A DNA stretch of 64,000 nucleotides from CALBJU01 sp965247125 (GTDB lineage: Bacteria > Bacteroidota > Rhodothermia > Rhodothermales > UBA10348): positions 620,001 through 684,000 of the forward strand of contig CBDFGO010000001.1 of the NCBI GenBank assembly GCA_965247125.1, read 5' to 3'. Positions 42,760 through 51,398 of this stretch are shown one piece after another. Positions within the stretch are counted from its first letter, which is position 1; each line of letters opens with the position of its first letter. A program made the position numbers and the translations under genes. The notes beneath the pieces were generated by a model that had not been told where the DNA came from, made no database searches, and saw only the letters and a program-made list of their open reading frames with translations.

Positions 42760-43704
42760 ATGGAAGTGAAGCAACTGATATCTCCGACCACCCTCCAAAC
42801 CATCGGAAATACGCCGATTGTTCAGTTGCAGAATATCGTTCCGACGGGTAGCGCCGATGTTCTTGTAAAGCTGGAGTACTTCAATCCCACGGGGTCATAC
42901 AAAGACCGGATGGCCCTTTCCATGATTGAAGAGGCCGAAAAAAGGGGCGACTTACGACCGGGAATGACGGTTGTTGAGTACACCGGTGGAAGTACAGGTT
43001 CTTCTCTAGCCTTCGTGTGCGCGGTTAAGGGCTATCGTTTCAGGGCCGTTTCTTCGGATGCTTTTGCCGCTGAAAAAATTCAGACGATGAAGGCGTTCGG
43101 TGCAGAAGTGATCATTGTGACAAGTGAGAGCGGAAAGACGACTCCGGATCTGATCCCGAGGATGATGGAAAGAGCGCAGTCGCTGGCCGAATCGGAAGAT
43201 GCGTACTTCACCAATCAGATACACAATGCGGATATCATCGTCGGTCACCGCGGTATTGGTCGGGAGCTGTTGCAACAGATCGGCAATCGCATTGATGTTT
43301 TTTGTGGCGGTGTTGGAACGGCCGGAATGTTGATGGGTGTCGCGCTCGAGCTTCGTGAGGCCAACCCGGAAGTGAAGATTGTTGCCCTTGAGCCCGCCAC
43401 GACGGCGACTCTCTCCGGTGGAGCCGCAGGGACTCACGACGTTGAAGGGATTGGTATCGGGTATGCTCCACCGCTTCTGGATGCTGAATTGTACGACGAA
43501 GCCCGAGGGATTGACGAAAAGGAGGCCCGGCAAATGGCGAGGCTCCTAGCGACGGAAGAGGGTATCTTTTCTGGCACATCGACCGGACTGAATGTCGTTG
43601 CAGCCCTTCAATTAGCGGCAGAACTTGGTGAGGGGAAGACGGTCGTTACAGTCGCCGTAGATACCGGACTCAAATATCTCACGTCCGACTTGTACGCGGT
43701 TTGA
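42760..43704 (+). CDS. Cysteine-synthase-family PLP enzyme
   Basis: The 314-residue fold-type II PLP enzyme has the Schiff-base lysine at Lys48 (TGSYKDRMA). The substrate loop reads EYTGGSTGSSLA rather than the E-x-T-S-G-N-T-G of CysK, and the glycine-rich phosphate loop is CGGVGTAGMLMG. It therefore belongs to the divergent branch annotated as 'cysteine synthase family' and may use a different nucleophile or amino acid. The 250 bases before it show only a weak inverted repeat near 42521. Confidence 0.85.
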   Translation: MEVKQLISPTTLQTIGNTPIVQLQNIVPTGSADVLVKLEYFNPTGSYKDRMALSMIEEAEKRGDLRPGMTVVEYTGGSTGSSLAFVCAVKGYRFRAVSSDAFAAEKIQTMKAFGAEVIIVTSESGKTTPDLIPRMMERAQSLAESEDAYFTNQIHNADIIVGHRGIGRELLQQIGNRIDVFCGGVGTAGMLMGVALELREANPEVKIVALEPATTATLSGGAAGTHDVEGIGIGYAPPLLDAELYDEARGIDEKEARQMARLLATEEGIFSGTSTGLNVVAALQLAAELGEGKTVVTVAVDTGLKYLTSDLYAV

Positions 43705-43760
43705 CGCGAGCCACCCCGCAATATTCGCCTTTTTCGCCCTCAGCAAAACTAACAGGAGTG

Positions 43761-43770
43761 ATCGTACGAT
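43761..43770. promoter_or_regulatory. Palindrome upstream of the multicopper oxidase
   Basis: ATCGTACGAT is a perfect 10-bp palindrome about 107 bases before the oxidase start, followed by a partial copy (TGTACGGG) 7 bases later. It could bind a regulator of the oxidase and TonB receptor pair. Only position supports this. Confidence 0.25.
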
Positions 43771-43877
43771 AAGGCTGTACGGGTATGTGTCACAACGGAC
43801 ATACCTTGAATTGGAATTGTACTCAAATATGGATATATCTGTACCGGTTCGGAGAGTTTGTCATATCGGAGTGCCTA

Positions 43878-46718
43878 ATGAAAAAGCTGGAACGGCGTAC
43901 ATTTCTGAAATGGGGTGCAACCGGTCTGGCAGCTTCGGTCAGTGGGTGTGCTCCCGTTATTCTTTCGGAAACAGGTCCGGCCAATTTCAAAGCATCCGAA
44001 GATCCTGACCCAGCCAGTATTGGCTCGATGACTCCTGAGCCTGGTGATCTCGTGGATCCGTCTTCCGTACCAGCAGAGAGTTGGCAAGAACCCTGGGTCT
44101 GGCGGCCAGAAAATTGGCCCGGTAGCCAGCTGGACTTAAACGTCGTCGAAAATCAGAACCCCGGGTCTTCTCCTTCACCAGGAAACCCTGCGCCATCGCT
44201 TTTCAGCTATAACGGGACGAGTCCAGCTCCGACGATTCGAGTCAAGAGCGACGGTGTCCTCGAGATAAAAGTTCGCAACACTCTCGGTCTCAACATGCAA
44301 GAGACGCCTGTAGGTCCGAACCCAGATCCGGCGGACATTACGCCCGCGCGGCGGCGGGAAGTGTGTGTCCTGGCACAAGAACAGATTGGGGACGGTGTTC
44401 CAGACGATCCCGATACCTGTATCCCGTTTTTTTACCCAGAACAGCTTTTTCAGGTTTATCAACCAGAGCTTCGGCCCGGATGGAGTTTGAAAGGACATAT
44501 GAACGGTCAACACGCAGCGCATGTGACCAACCTGCACACGCATGGCCTGCATGTCGAGCCCGAGACAAACCCGGATGGCACCCACTCGGATAATGTACTG
44601 CTTCGAATTCTTCCTCAGGCGGATTGGGAGGCACGTTTGCAGTCTGCAGACTCCGATCTCCACACGCTTGGTGAGAATGAGCATGTCGGAGAACTTGGCT
44701 ACAAGCTTGAGTTCCCTTTCATGCGTAACGGAGTCGCAATGAATCATCCGCCGGGGACGCATTGGTATCATCCGCATTCTCATGGAGCAACCAATGATCA
44801 GGTAGCAAGCGGTATGGCTGGATTCCTGATCGTCGAAGGAGATGTTGACGAGGCCATCAACACCGCTATGACTTCTGAGCCGTGGCCGGATCCGGCTATA
44901 CCTGCGGGCCCGTTCGATTATCGCGAACGACTCCTATTTGTGCAGCGCGTATTTTTGCAATCTTTTGACCTCGATGCGGGACAGAGAAGGAATCAACTGC
45001 GGTTTCCGCCGCTCATTGCCGTCAATGGGGTCATGCCAGCGAGCGTTATGATCATGCGTCCTGGGGCAGTCGAGCGCTGGCGCATCCTGAATGGCAGTAC
45101 TGACGGAGCGGGCACCAAACGCTTTATGGTTCTCCGAGGTCAGTACGTGCACAAGGATCAGCAACTGTGGCGTGTACTTACAACTGGTGAAGGTGAAAAC
45201 GCCGAACGACGCCTCGAAAAGGTGACGCAACAAGACCTGGAAGATGCGAAGCTTCCTATACATCAGTTGTCATTTGATGGCATCACTCTTGTCACCGAGA
45301 AGAACGGTCGAGCCCAGCACACGATAAAAGATCTCTCCAGGCAAAATGCGGGAACCCAGAATCCACTGGCGCTTCCTGGAGAAGCGGGTGATGACGACAT
45401 GCACACGATGTTACGCGCTTTCGAGGCTTGTTTTCGGGATGGAGATTCCCTGCGTCGTGGTTTTGTCAGGCCAAACGAGGTTTATCTGGGCAACGCGAAC
45501 AGGTCTGATATCTTTTTCAAAGCCCCACTTGATTCTGCCGGTGAGACGTTCATCATTTTTGCGCAGGAAGCACACATCCAGTCCGATAATTTTCAGTTTT
45601 TTGCCCAACGACAAATTCGTCAGCCCGGGCGCAACCAGCGGCGCCCTTTCTTTGACGTCGTTGTCGCTTACGTAAACGTGCGGGGCGAGCCGGTTGAGGG
45701 CGGAGATTTCGACGTTCAAAGCCTCGTCGAGCATTTACCGCCGGTACCTTCTCTACTCCAACCCATTCAGCCTGAGGAGCTCAGAGTAGGGGCGGAAGAA
45801 GCACGCAAAACGGGTGTTCCCTCCGGTTCGGCAAGGACACGTGTTGTCAGCTACTCCGGCACGGGTGGAGCCGACTTCCCAACGATTAAAGCGCCGGAAG
45901 AGTATGTCCGAGATAATCCCGATCTCGAAAAACTCGCGTGGGACACCCACGAAGGCGTGCCCGTAATGTTGCCAAATAATACTCGCACCATGGCAATCAG
46001 TACGGAATTTGATCTGGCGCTCCACCCGGAACCTGATTTACCGCGAAAATTTATGCCGCACGACCCCAGACGTTCTCGCGTTCTAGCGGAAACAGCGGAA
46101 GAATGGGTACTCTACAATACTTCCCAGACGCTTTGGTGTCACACCGACCGCAAACGTTTTCCCCAGCCCGGTTCGTACGCCAACCATTTCATTTCCTATC
46201 CCGTCTCCCGAGCGGAAGGACAACGACGCTTCTGGCAGGATTCTGAGTTTCGCATCTCGAGTAAAGGAGCCGATCATCCATTTCACATTCACATCAACCC
46301 GATATGGGTGTTGCGAATTGATGTACCAGATGAGCAAGGAGATCTTCACAACGTCCTGCCGGAGCCACGCTGGATGGATACCGTTCCCATTCCCCGAAAC
46401 GGCGGCCGGGTGGTCTTTCGAAGCCGCTTCGAGGATTTCGTCGGCACCTGGGTTCATCACTGTCATATTCTTGGTCATGAAGACATGGGCATGATGCAGG
46501 TGGTTGAATGTACCAGCAACCCCGAGGAATCAAACTATAATCCCCGAGATTCGGTCGTATCTGCTGACATGTCCGCAGAAGACGTCTCCGCGATATACCC
46601 CCGACCGTCTACGGAGCTCATGTACCGTCAGAACCTGTCCTTCATAGATCCCAATGAGATTGGCTACCAGGTATTTCCTGGGTTTGATCTGGAAATACCG
46701 CGGCTAAACGATGAATAA
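43878..46718 (+). CDS. Very large Tat-exported lipoprotein multicopper oxidase
   Basis: The 946-residue protein is about twice the usual laccase/CueO size. It has a twin-arginine start (KKLERRTFLKWG) leading to a lipobox (VSGC). All multicopper ligands are seen: His220/222 (LHTHGLH), His295/298/300/302 (HWYHPHSHG), His800/803/805 (HPFHIH) and His861, Cys862, His863, His867 and Met872 (HHCHILGHEDMGM). The roughly 500 residues between the second and third sites are far longer than normal. I chose the ATG at 43878 because upstream in-frame codons precede the signal. It overlaps the TonB receptor gene by 8 bases. It probably oxidises a metal or phenolic substrate outside the inner membrane. Confidence 0.88.
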   Translation: MKKLERRTFLKWGATGLAASVSGCAPVILSETGPANFKASEDPDPASIGSMTPEPGDLVDPSSVPAESWQEPWVWRPENWPGSQLDLNVVENQNPGSSPSPGNPAPSLFSYNGTSPAPTIRVKSDGVLEIKVRNTLGLNMQETPVGPNPDPADITPARRREVCVLAQEQIGDGVPDDPDTCIPFFYPEQLFQVYQPELRPGWSLKGHMNGQHAAHVTNLHTHGLHVEPETNPDGTHSDNVLLRILPQADWEARLQSADSDLHTLGENEHVGELGYKLEFPFMRNGVAMNHPPGTHWYHPHSHGATNDQVASGMAGFLIVEGDVDEAINTAMTSEPWPDPAIPAGPFDYRERLLFVQRVFLQSFDLDAGQRRNQLRFPPLIAVNGVMPASVMIMRPGAVERWRILNGSTDGAGTKRFMVLRGQYVHKDQQLWRVLTTGEGENAERRLEKVTQQDLEDAKLPIHQLSFDGITLVTEKNGRAQHTIKDLSRQNAGTQNPLALPGEAGDDDMHTMLRAFEACFRDGDSLRRGFVRPNEVYLGNANRSDIFFKAPLDSAGETFIIFAQEAHIQSDNFQFFAQRQIRQPGRNQRRPFFDVVVAYVNVRGEPVEGGDFDVQSLVEHLPPVPSLLQPIQPEELRVGAEEARKTGVPSGSARTRVVSYSGTGGADFPTIKAPEEYVRDNPDLEKLAWDTHEGVPVMLPNNTRTMAISTEFDLALHPEPDLPRKFMPHDPRRSRVLAETAEEWVLYNTSQTLWCHTDRKRFPQPGSYANHFISYPVSRAEGQRRFWQDSEFRISSKGADHPFHIHINPIWVLRIDVPDEQGDLHNVLPEPRWMDTVPIPRNGGRVVFRSRFEDFVGTWVHHCHILGHEDMGMMQVVECTSNPEESNYNPRDSVVSADMSAEDVSAIYPRPSTELMYRQNLSFIDPNEIGYQVFPGFDLEIPRLNDE

Positions 46719-48768
46719 TCGGGCGAAAAAGCCTGCCCAGGTGAGTCTGTTTCGGGGGATTGTCACTGTCGCGATTTTGTTGATCGCACCGACAGCCTCT
46801 ACGGCACAACGGCCTGATTCACGCGCTCAACCAATTAGCGATACGACACATGTTTTCCAACTGGGTGAGGTAGAAGTGTTCGGTTCGCACATCACTGTTG
46901 CCGAGCGTCTGGCTGAACATATTTCAATAAACGAATTTCGGGCGACAGGTAGACGAGACCTTAGCGAAGCATTATCCCTTTTCCCGGGCGTGGTTCTCCA
47001 ACGCATCGGGCCTCGTAACGAATCCGGCGTGCGCGTGCGCGGCTTTGACCTCCGACACGTGCCACTTTACCAGGACGGTATCCCAGTGTATGTGCCGTAT
47101 GATGGTTTTGTTGATCTGGCTCGGTTCGTCACCACCGATGTGAGCAGGATTACCCTGGCCAAGGGGTTCTCGTCGCTGTTGTACGGTCCGAATGCGATGG
47201 GGGGTGCGATCAACATTGTATCGCGCATACCTGAGCATCGGTATGAAGGTAATGTAAAAGCAGGCTGGCGGAGCCCCGATGGTCGCGAAGTGTCCCTTTC
47301 ACTTGGCACCCGGAGATCACGGTGGTTCGCACTCGCAGACGCGACTTTCCTTGACCAGACTACGTTCTCGCTCTCAAGCGCGTTCAGCCCGGCGCCTGCG
47401 GAGAACGGCGGTCGTCGAGAGAACGCGGCTCGAAAAGATGCGAAAATCAGTGCCAAGACAGGATTTTCGCCGAATCCGGGTACCATCTATGTCCTGGGAT
47501 ATGTATACCAACAGGGTGAAAAGGAAAACCCACCTTATGCTGGCTCAGAAGACGGCATCCGGGTACGTCACTGGCAATGGCCGTATTGGGACAAGGAAAG
47601 TGTTTATTTAATCGCCGATCAGGCTCTGGGTAGAGGATTTCAGCTTCGAGGACGTCTCTTCTACGACCAGTTCGAAAGCGCTCTTTACGGTTATGACGAC
47701 GAGACGTATTCGAGTCAGAAGAAACCCTTTTCCTTTCAATCCTTCAACGACGATAATAGCTACGGTGGTAGCTTGCAGCCCAATAAGACGACTCCGGCGG
47801 GTCACGCGCTCGGCATCGCAACCCATCTTAAACTCGATCGGCATAATGAGCGTGACATGCGACAATCCGTGGGGCGGTACGAGGATGTGACTTTCAGCCT
47901 CAGCGTCGAAGACGATTTTCCGCTCCCGACCGGTGGTCAGGCTGTGGCCGGGCTGATGTACAGCGTTCGCCGTACAGAGTCAGCGCAAAGAATTGATCTT
48001 GAGCAGGTGTTTCCAAATACAAAGAATGGAAGCATTGAAGGACACGTAGCGATCCTGCAACCGATGTCGGAATCCAGCTATTTGTTTGTGAGCATGGGGC
48101 ACCGAAGTCGTTTTCCTACAATCAAGGACCGTTATTCCTATCGCGAGAATCGTGCACTACCGAATCCTTCCCTTAAACCAGAGCGAGCACTGAAGATTGA
48201 GCTCGGATTTGAGGGAATCGTTCTTCTAGCCCTTCGAATACAAGCGGCCCTGTACCACAGTCATATTACAGACGTGATTCAGACCGGTGATGTAACCAAG
48301 CCTGGGACGGAGCTCATCCTGGCTCAGTTACAAAATTCAGGGAGCGCGCGCCACAGAGGCGGTGAGGCTACGCTTCGATTCCGGGCTGCATCGTGGCTGA
48401 ACGCGGAGGGCTCGTACAGCTATGTTCATCTGGAAAACCTGTCTGACCCAAGTCTTCTTTTTACACATACGCCCTCTCACGCTCTAAGTGTGCATCTTGA
48501 AGCCGTCCCAAGCGACAAGCTTGCATTGCGCAGTTGGATGAGTTACACCAGCTCTCGTCTTACGCGTATTGAGGGTACCACATTTACCGAGCTGAACGGT
48601 CAGCTAACTGTTGATGCCGAAGCGATGTATGAAGCACGCCAGGGAATTCGGCTTACTGGAGGTGTTCGCAATGTTTTGGATTCAGATTATCAAATAGTGG
48701 CAGGTTATCCAGAACCCGGACGGAGTTTTTTCGCCAGATTGTCTTACACGTTTCAGACCGCATACTGA
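46711..48768 (+). CDS. TonB-dependent receptor paired with multicopper oxidase
   Basis: The 685-residue outer-membrane receptor has a signal sequence ending near TASTAQ, a plug domain (LSEALSLFPGVVLQRI, VRVRGFDLRHVPLYQDGIPV, LYGPNAMGGAINIVS) and a barrel ending in SYTFQTAY. No N-terminal carboxypeptidase-like domain is present, so it is of the siderophore/metal type rather than the SusC type. Its ATG lies inside the multicopper oxidase gene (8-base overlap), so the two are translated together. A shared job in metal acquisition or detoxification is likely; the ligand is unknown. Confidence 0.88.
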   Translation: MNNRAKKPAQVSLFRGIVTVAILLIAPTASTAQRPDSRAQPISDTTHVFQLGEVEVFGSHITVAERLAEHISINEFRATGRRDLSEALSLFPGVVLQRIGPRNESGVRVRGFDLRHVPLYQDGIPVYVPYDGFVDLARFVTTDVSRITLAKGFSSLLYGPNAMGGAINIVSRIPEHRYEGNVKAGWRSPDGREVSLSLGTRRSRWFALADATFLDQTTFSLSSAFSPAPAENGGRRENAARKDAKISAKTGFSPNPGTIYVLGYVYQQGEKENPPYAGSEDGIRVRHWQWPYWDKESVYLIADQALGRGFQLRGRLFYDQFESALYGYDDETYSSQKKPFSFQSFNDDNSYGGSLQPNKTTPAGHALGIATHLKLDRHNERDMRQSVGRYEDVTFSLSVEDDFPLPTGGQAVAGLMYSVRRTESAQRIDLEQVFPNTKNGSIEGHVAILQPMSESSYLFVSMGHRSRFPTIKDRYSYRENRALPNPSLKPERALKIELGFEGIVLLALRIQAALYHSHITDVIQTGDVTKPGTELILAQLQNSGSARHRGGEATLRFRAASWLNAEGSYSYVHLENLSDPSLLFTHTPSHALSVHLEAVPSDKLALRSWMSYTSSRLTRIEGTTFTELNGQLTVDAEAMYEARQGIRLTGGVRNVLDSDYQIVAGYPEPGRSFFARLSYTFQTAY

Positions 48769-48931
48769 GTGATGCTGTAACCCATCGAGGAGCCCGCAAC
48801 GGATAACAGCATATCGTTCGATTCTTGCCGAGAATCCACCGTTGCCAAGTCTTGATCACCTATATCGTCACCACTGTTCAATAAAAAATTCATAATACAT
48901 TGACTAACAACGCATTACGGGTTTTATCGTG

Positions 48932-49015
48932 TACCTCGGGTGGGGCTCGAACCCACACGTCCTTACGGACATACGATTTTGAGTCGCATGCGTCTACCAA
49001 TTCCGCCACCGAGGC
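48932..49015 (-). tRNA. tRNA-Leu (anticodon CAA)
   Basis: The minus strand folds as a class II tRNA. The acceptor pairs GCCTCGG with CCGAGGT (one G-U pair at 1-72), the D loop is GGCGGAATTGGTAGACGC, and the anticodon stem TGCGA/TCGTA encloses loop CTCAAAA (anticodon CAA, reading UUG). A long variable arm TGTCCGTAAGGACG and the T arm GTGGGTTCGAGCCCCAC follow. No CCA is encoded directly after it. No gene was seen in the 163 bases after it or the 101 bases before it. Confidence 0.96.
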
Positions 49016-49116
49016 AGGTAGATCGACCGAAAATAGGACGAAGTGAACTCGTTCAAGATCCGGCGGGCGCGCATGTTAGCCCTAACTCCATTTTAAAGCA
49101 ACGGATCACGAGGGTT

Positions 49117-49587
49117 TCACACTTCGACGATACTGGGATAACGACTGAGCCACCCGAGCTGCCTGGCTGCCCAGAGGCCGATACAAATGGCTTCGGCAGC
49201 GTCATGGCGCAGTGAGGTTGGGCGTTTCGCATTGGACCATCCGATAATCTTTCGAGCGAGCGTGTCTGCGTGCTTTTTTGCGTCGCCCCCCGGCCGGCGG
49301 TGACGACTCAGAAGCAGATCGCGGCGCCACCGTTCGGCATTTATCTGAAGCAACTTCAGGCCACGACGTTCGATCTCACTGATCCAGGGTATGGCAATAT
49401 CGCCGCCTCCTTCAATGGCTACCACCTGGACTCCGTTCACATCGTTCAGTACAGAAAATACCGCCTTTCGAAGGCGTGCACGGTTACCGTAGTTGCGCGA
49501 TCGGTACCAGATGAGTCGACCGTCGCCATCAAAAAGGGCCAATCCGGTTCGCAGGCCAAGATCTATGGCAAGAAGAGATTCAGACAC
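49117..49587 (-). CDS. RuvC-like RNase H-fold protein
   Basis: The 156-residue protein has the RNase H/RuvC nuclease layout: the first acidic strand in LLAIDLGLRTGLALFD, a glutamate in VVAIEGGGD and a final aspartate in LRHDAAEAICIG. It is close in size to RuvC but not obviously RuvC itself. It may be a stand-alone nuclease or resolvase-like protein. It overlaps the next gene upstream on the minus strand (DUF1569) by 8 bases. No recombination or phage genes lie near. Confidence 0.72.
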   Translation of the reverse strand: MSESLLAIDLGLRTGLALFDGDGRLIWYRSRNYGNRARLRKAVFSVLNDVNGVQVVAIEGGGDIAIPWISEIERRGLKLLQINAERWRRDLLLSRHRRPGGDAKKHADTLARKIIGWSNAKRPTSLRHDAAEAICIGLWAARQLGWLSRYPSIVEV

Positions 49588-50026
49588 CGAATTGAGTCAG
49601 ATGGTGGTCCAGGTGCTTGTACATCGCCCAGCTTTTGTCTTCAGCGGTCCATATACCGAAGAGGGGGTGCCGACTTTCTTTGCGTCCGAGGGCGCGCATA
49701 AATCTCAGAGAATGAACGAGGCGATCTTTCTGGCGATCAAAGTCCTCGGGCTCAGTCATTATGTACTGAGCGTGCGTGCGGCTGTTTTTTGGATACGGCT
49801 TGTCCGAGATCACCATTTTCTTGATCATTCCACCCATCAGCTTGAATATGAACGGTGTACCCTTCAGATCCTTACCGTTCGCGACGTCTTGCACTTCGGC
49901 GCAGTGCGCCAGCATTTGTGCCACTGTCATGGATCCCCATTCCGGCTGAGTGTTTTCGGTCAAATGGTCGATTCTGCCGCAAATATCTTCAAATGTGGCT
50001 TCGTCGTACAGATCTTTTCGTTCCAT
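49580..50026 (-). CDS. DUF1569/DinB-like four-helix protein
   Basis: The 148-residue protein fits the DUF1569 branch of the DinB/YfiT superfamily, metal-binding four-helix proteins. The first metal histidine is in MTVAQMLAHCAEV, and the C-terminal pair is in MYKHLDHHLTQFG. Its end overlaps the RuvC-like gene by 8 bases and its start lies 8 bases after the M24 peptidase stop, so the three may be co-transcribed. Function is unknown; some relatives act in thiol metabolism. Confidence 0.8.
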   Translation of the reverse strand: MERKDLYDEATFEDICGRIDHLTENTQPEWGSMTVAQMLAHCAEVQDVANGKDLKGTPFIFKLMGGMIKKMVISDKPYPKNSRTHAQYIMTEPEDFDRQKDRLVHSLRFMRALGRKESRHPLFGIWTAEDKSWAMYKHLDHHLTQFGV

Positions 50027-50033
50027 GGTATCG

Positions 50034-51398
50034 TCAGTTCGAATGAATCAAAATCAGATCTTCCTGGGGCGGAGTGAGCCACTCAGCGCCATCATCGGTG
50101 ATTACGGCCATTTCTTCGACGGATATAGTCTTTGTTGTCGAATCGGAGAGCGGCCATGAGTGAAATCCATCGAAGGCGAAGGTCATTCCGACCTTCAACA
50201 CCTGTGTCGGATTGATGGTTAGCTCGCGTCCCAATCGGCCTCCGCTCAAGCCCGGTCCGCTGTCGTGCGCCCAGTACCCGACAGGATGCCCCGTTCCCCA
50301 CATGACGGGGATGCTCCCGTTCTGCTCCAGGACGATGCGCTGAGCTCTGTCGACCTCATTTCCTGTGGCGCCGGGCTTCATGGCGGCGAATGCGGCGCGG
50401 CTTCCAGCCCGCGCCGCTTCCCATTTGGTGATGGCGTCCTGAGGCGGCTCTAATTCGCCCGGCGCCAACACGTAAGCAAATCGCTGGATGTCTGTTACCC
50501 ACCTGTCATGAACGCGGATACCGAAATCTATCTGGATGAAGTCGCCGGATTGAATCACCCGGTTCGTCGGATGGGAGTGACCGCGATCTTTCCCTGAATT
50601 CACCGCGGGATTCTGTTCCGGAGCCCACCCGTCACCAACGCCCAGTTCCGCCATCTTGGATTCGAGAAAATCGGCGATGTCCCTGTCCGTCGTTACCCCT
50701 CCAATTGCTGCCTCGTAAGCCTCGATCTCCCACGCGGCGGTAACCGAGGCTGCGCGGCGCATAATTTCTATTTCGGCAGGCAGTTTCACAGACAGCCAGC
50801 TTCTGATGAGTGTCTCGCCCGATTTCATCCGCGCAGTCCATGTGACGTCCAGCCCACTAAGCATTGCGTCATGCTGGGTGTGCGAGAGTCCATCGGAGAT
50901 GGGACTTCGTCCCGTGTTGATCGCAATACTTACAGGATTGAATCGCTGAAACTGCTCCTGTATGGATCCCCAGAGTCCTATTCCACGATCGATCCGAACC
51001 ACCTCATCCATGATGTTCTTCTCGGCAAGAGCTGTAGCCTCGCCAGATGGGGAAATGGCGATCGAATGAAGACCATCTTCAGCCAGAAAAAACAGGAAGG
51101 CGGCGGATCCACCTGCATTCTCACAGCCCACGTGCGGAGCCATCGGATCGTTGTTGTTTTCCCGGCAAATGATCATCCACGCATCTATCTGATTCTCACG
51201 CATGGCTGCGGGAAGTAGCGTGGCGATTCGTTCAGCCCGAATATCCGGCCATGGATTGCCGGCGAAGGGTGCGGGGTCGCCGGATCCATCGCCCGATGAA
51301 CAGCCGGCCCAGAGAATCGGAAGAAGCACTACGACCAGGGGAATGAATGGGTGAGATTTGGCAGGCAAAGCGGTGGTCCTGTTAATTGGAACTGGCAT
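50034..51398 (-). CDS. Lipoprotein M24 family (Xaa-Pro aminopeptidase-like) metallopeptidase
   Basis: The 454-residue lipoprotein (lipobox ILWAGC-SS) has a creatinase N-like domain followed by the M24 'pita-bread' domain. Metal ligands are visible in QIDFGIRVHDRWVTDIQR (first aspartates), WGTGHPVGYWAHD (histidine), and the final glutamates near TFAFDGFHSWPL and SVEEMAVIT. One or two ligand positions look altered, so activity is not certain. Its start overlaps the M20 gene end by 17 bases, consistent with joint peptide breakdown at the envelope. Confidence 0.8.
   Translation of the reverse strand: MPVPINRTTALPAKSHPFIPLVVVLLPILWAGCSSGDGSGDPAPFAGNPWPDIRAERIATLLPAAMRENQIDAWMIICRENNNDPMAPHVGCENAGGSAAFLFFLAEDGLHSIAISPSGEATALAEKNIMDEVVRIDRGIGLWGSIQEQFQRFNPVSIAINTGRSPISDGLSHTQHDAMLSGLDVTWTARMKSGETLIRSWLSVKLPAEIEIMRRAASVTAAWEIEAYEAAIGGVTTDRDIADFLESKMAELGVGDGWAPEQNPAVNSGKDRGHSHPTNRVIQSGDFIQIDFGIRVHDRWVTDIQRFAYVLAPGELEPPQDAITKWEAARAGSRAAFAAMKPGATGNEVDRAQRIVLEQNGSIPVMWGTGHPVGYWAHDSGPGLSGGRLGRELTINPTQVLKVGMTFAFDGFHSWPLSDSTTKTISVEEMAVITDDGAEWLTPPQEDLILIHSN

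Noticed and set aside
43785..43877. Upstream start for the multicopper oxidase
   Set aside because: It would place 31 residues before the twin-arginine signal, which must be N-terminal.
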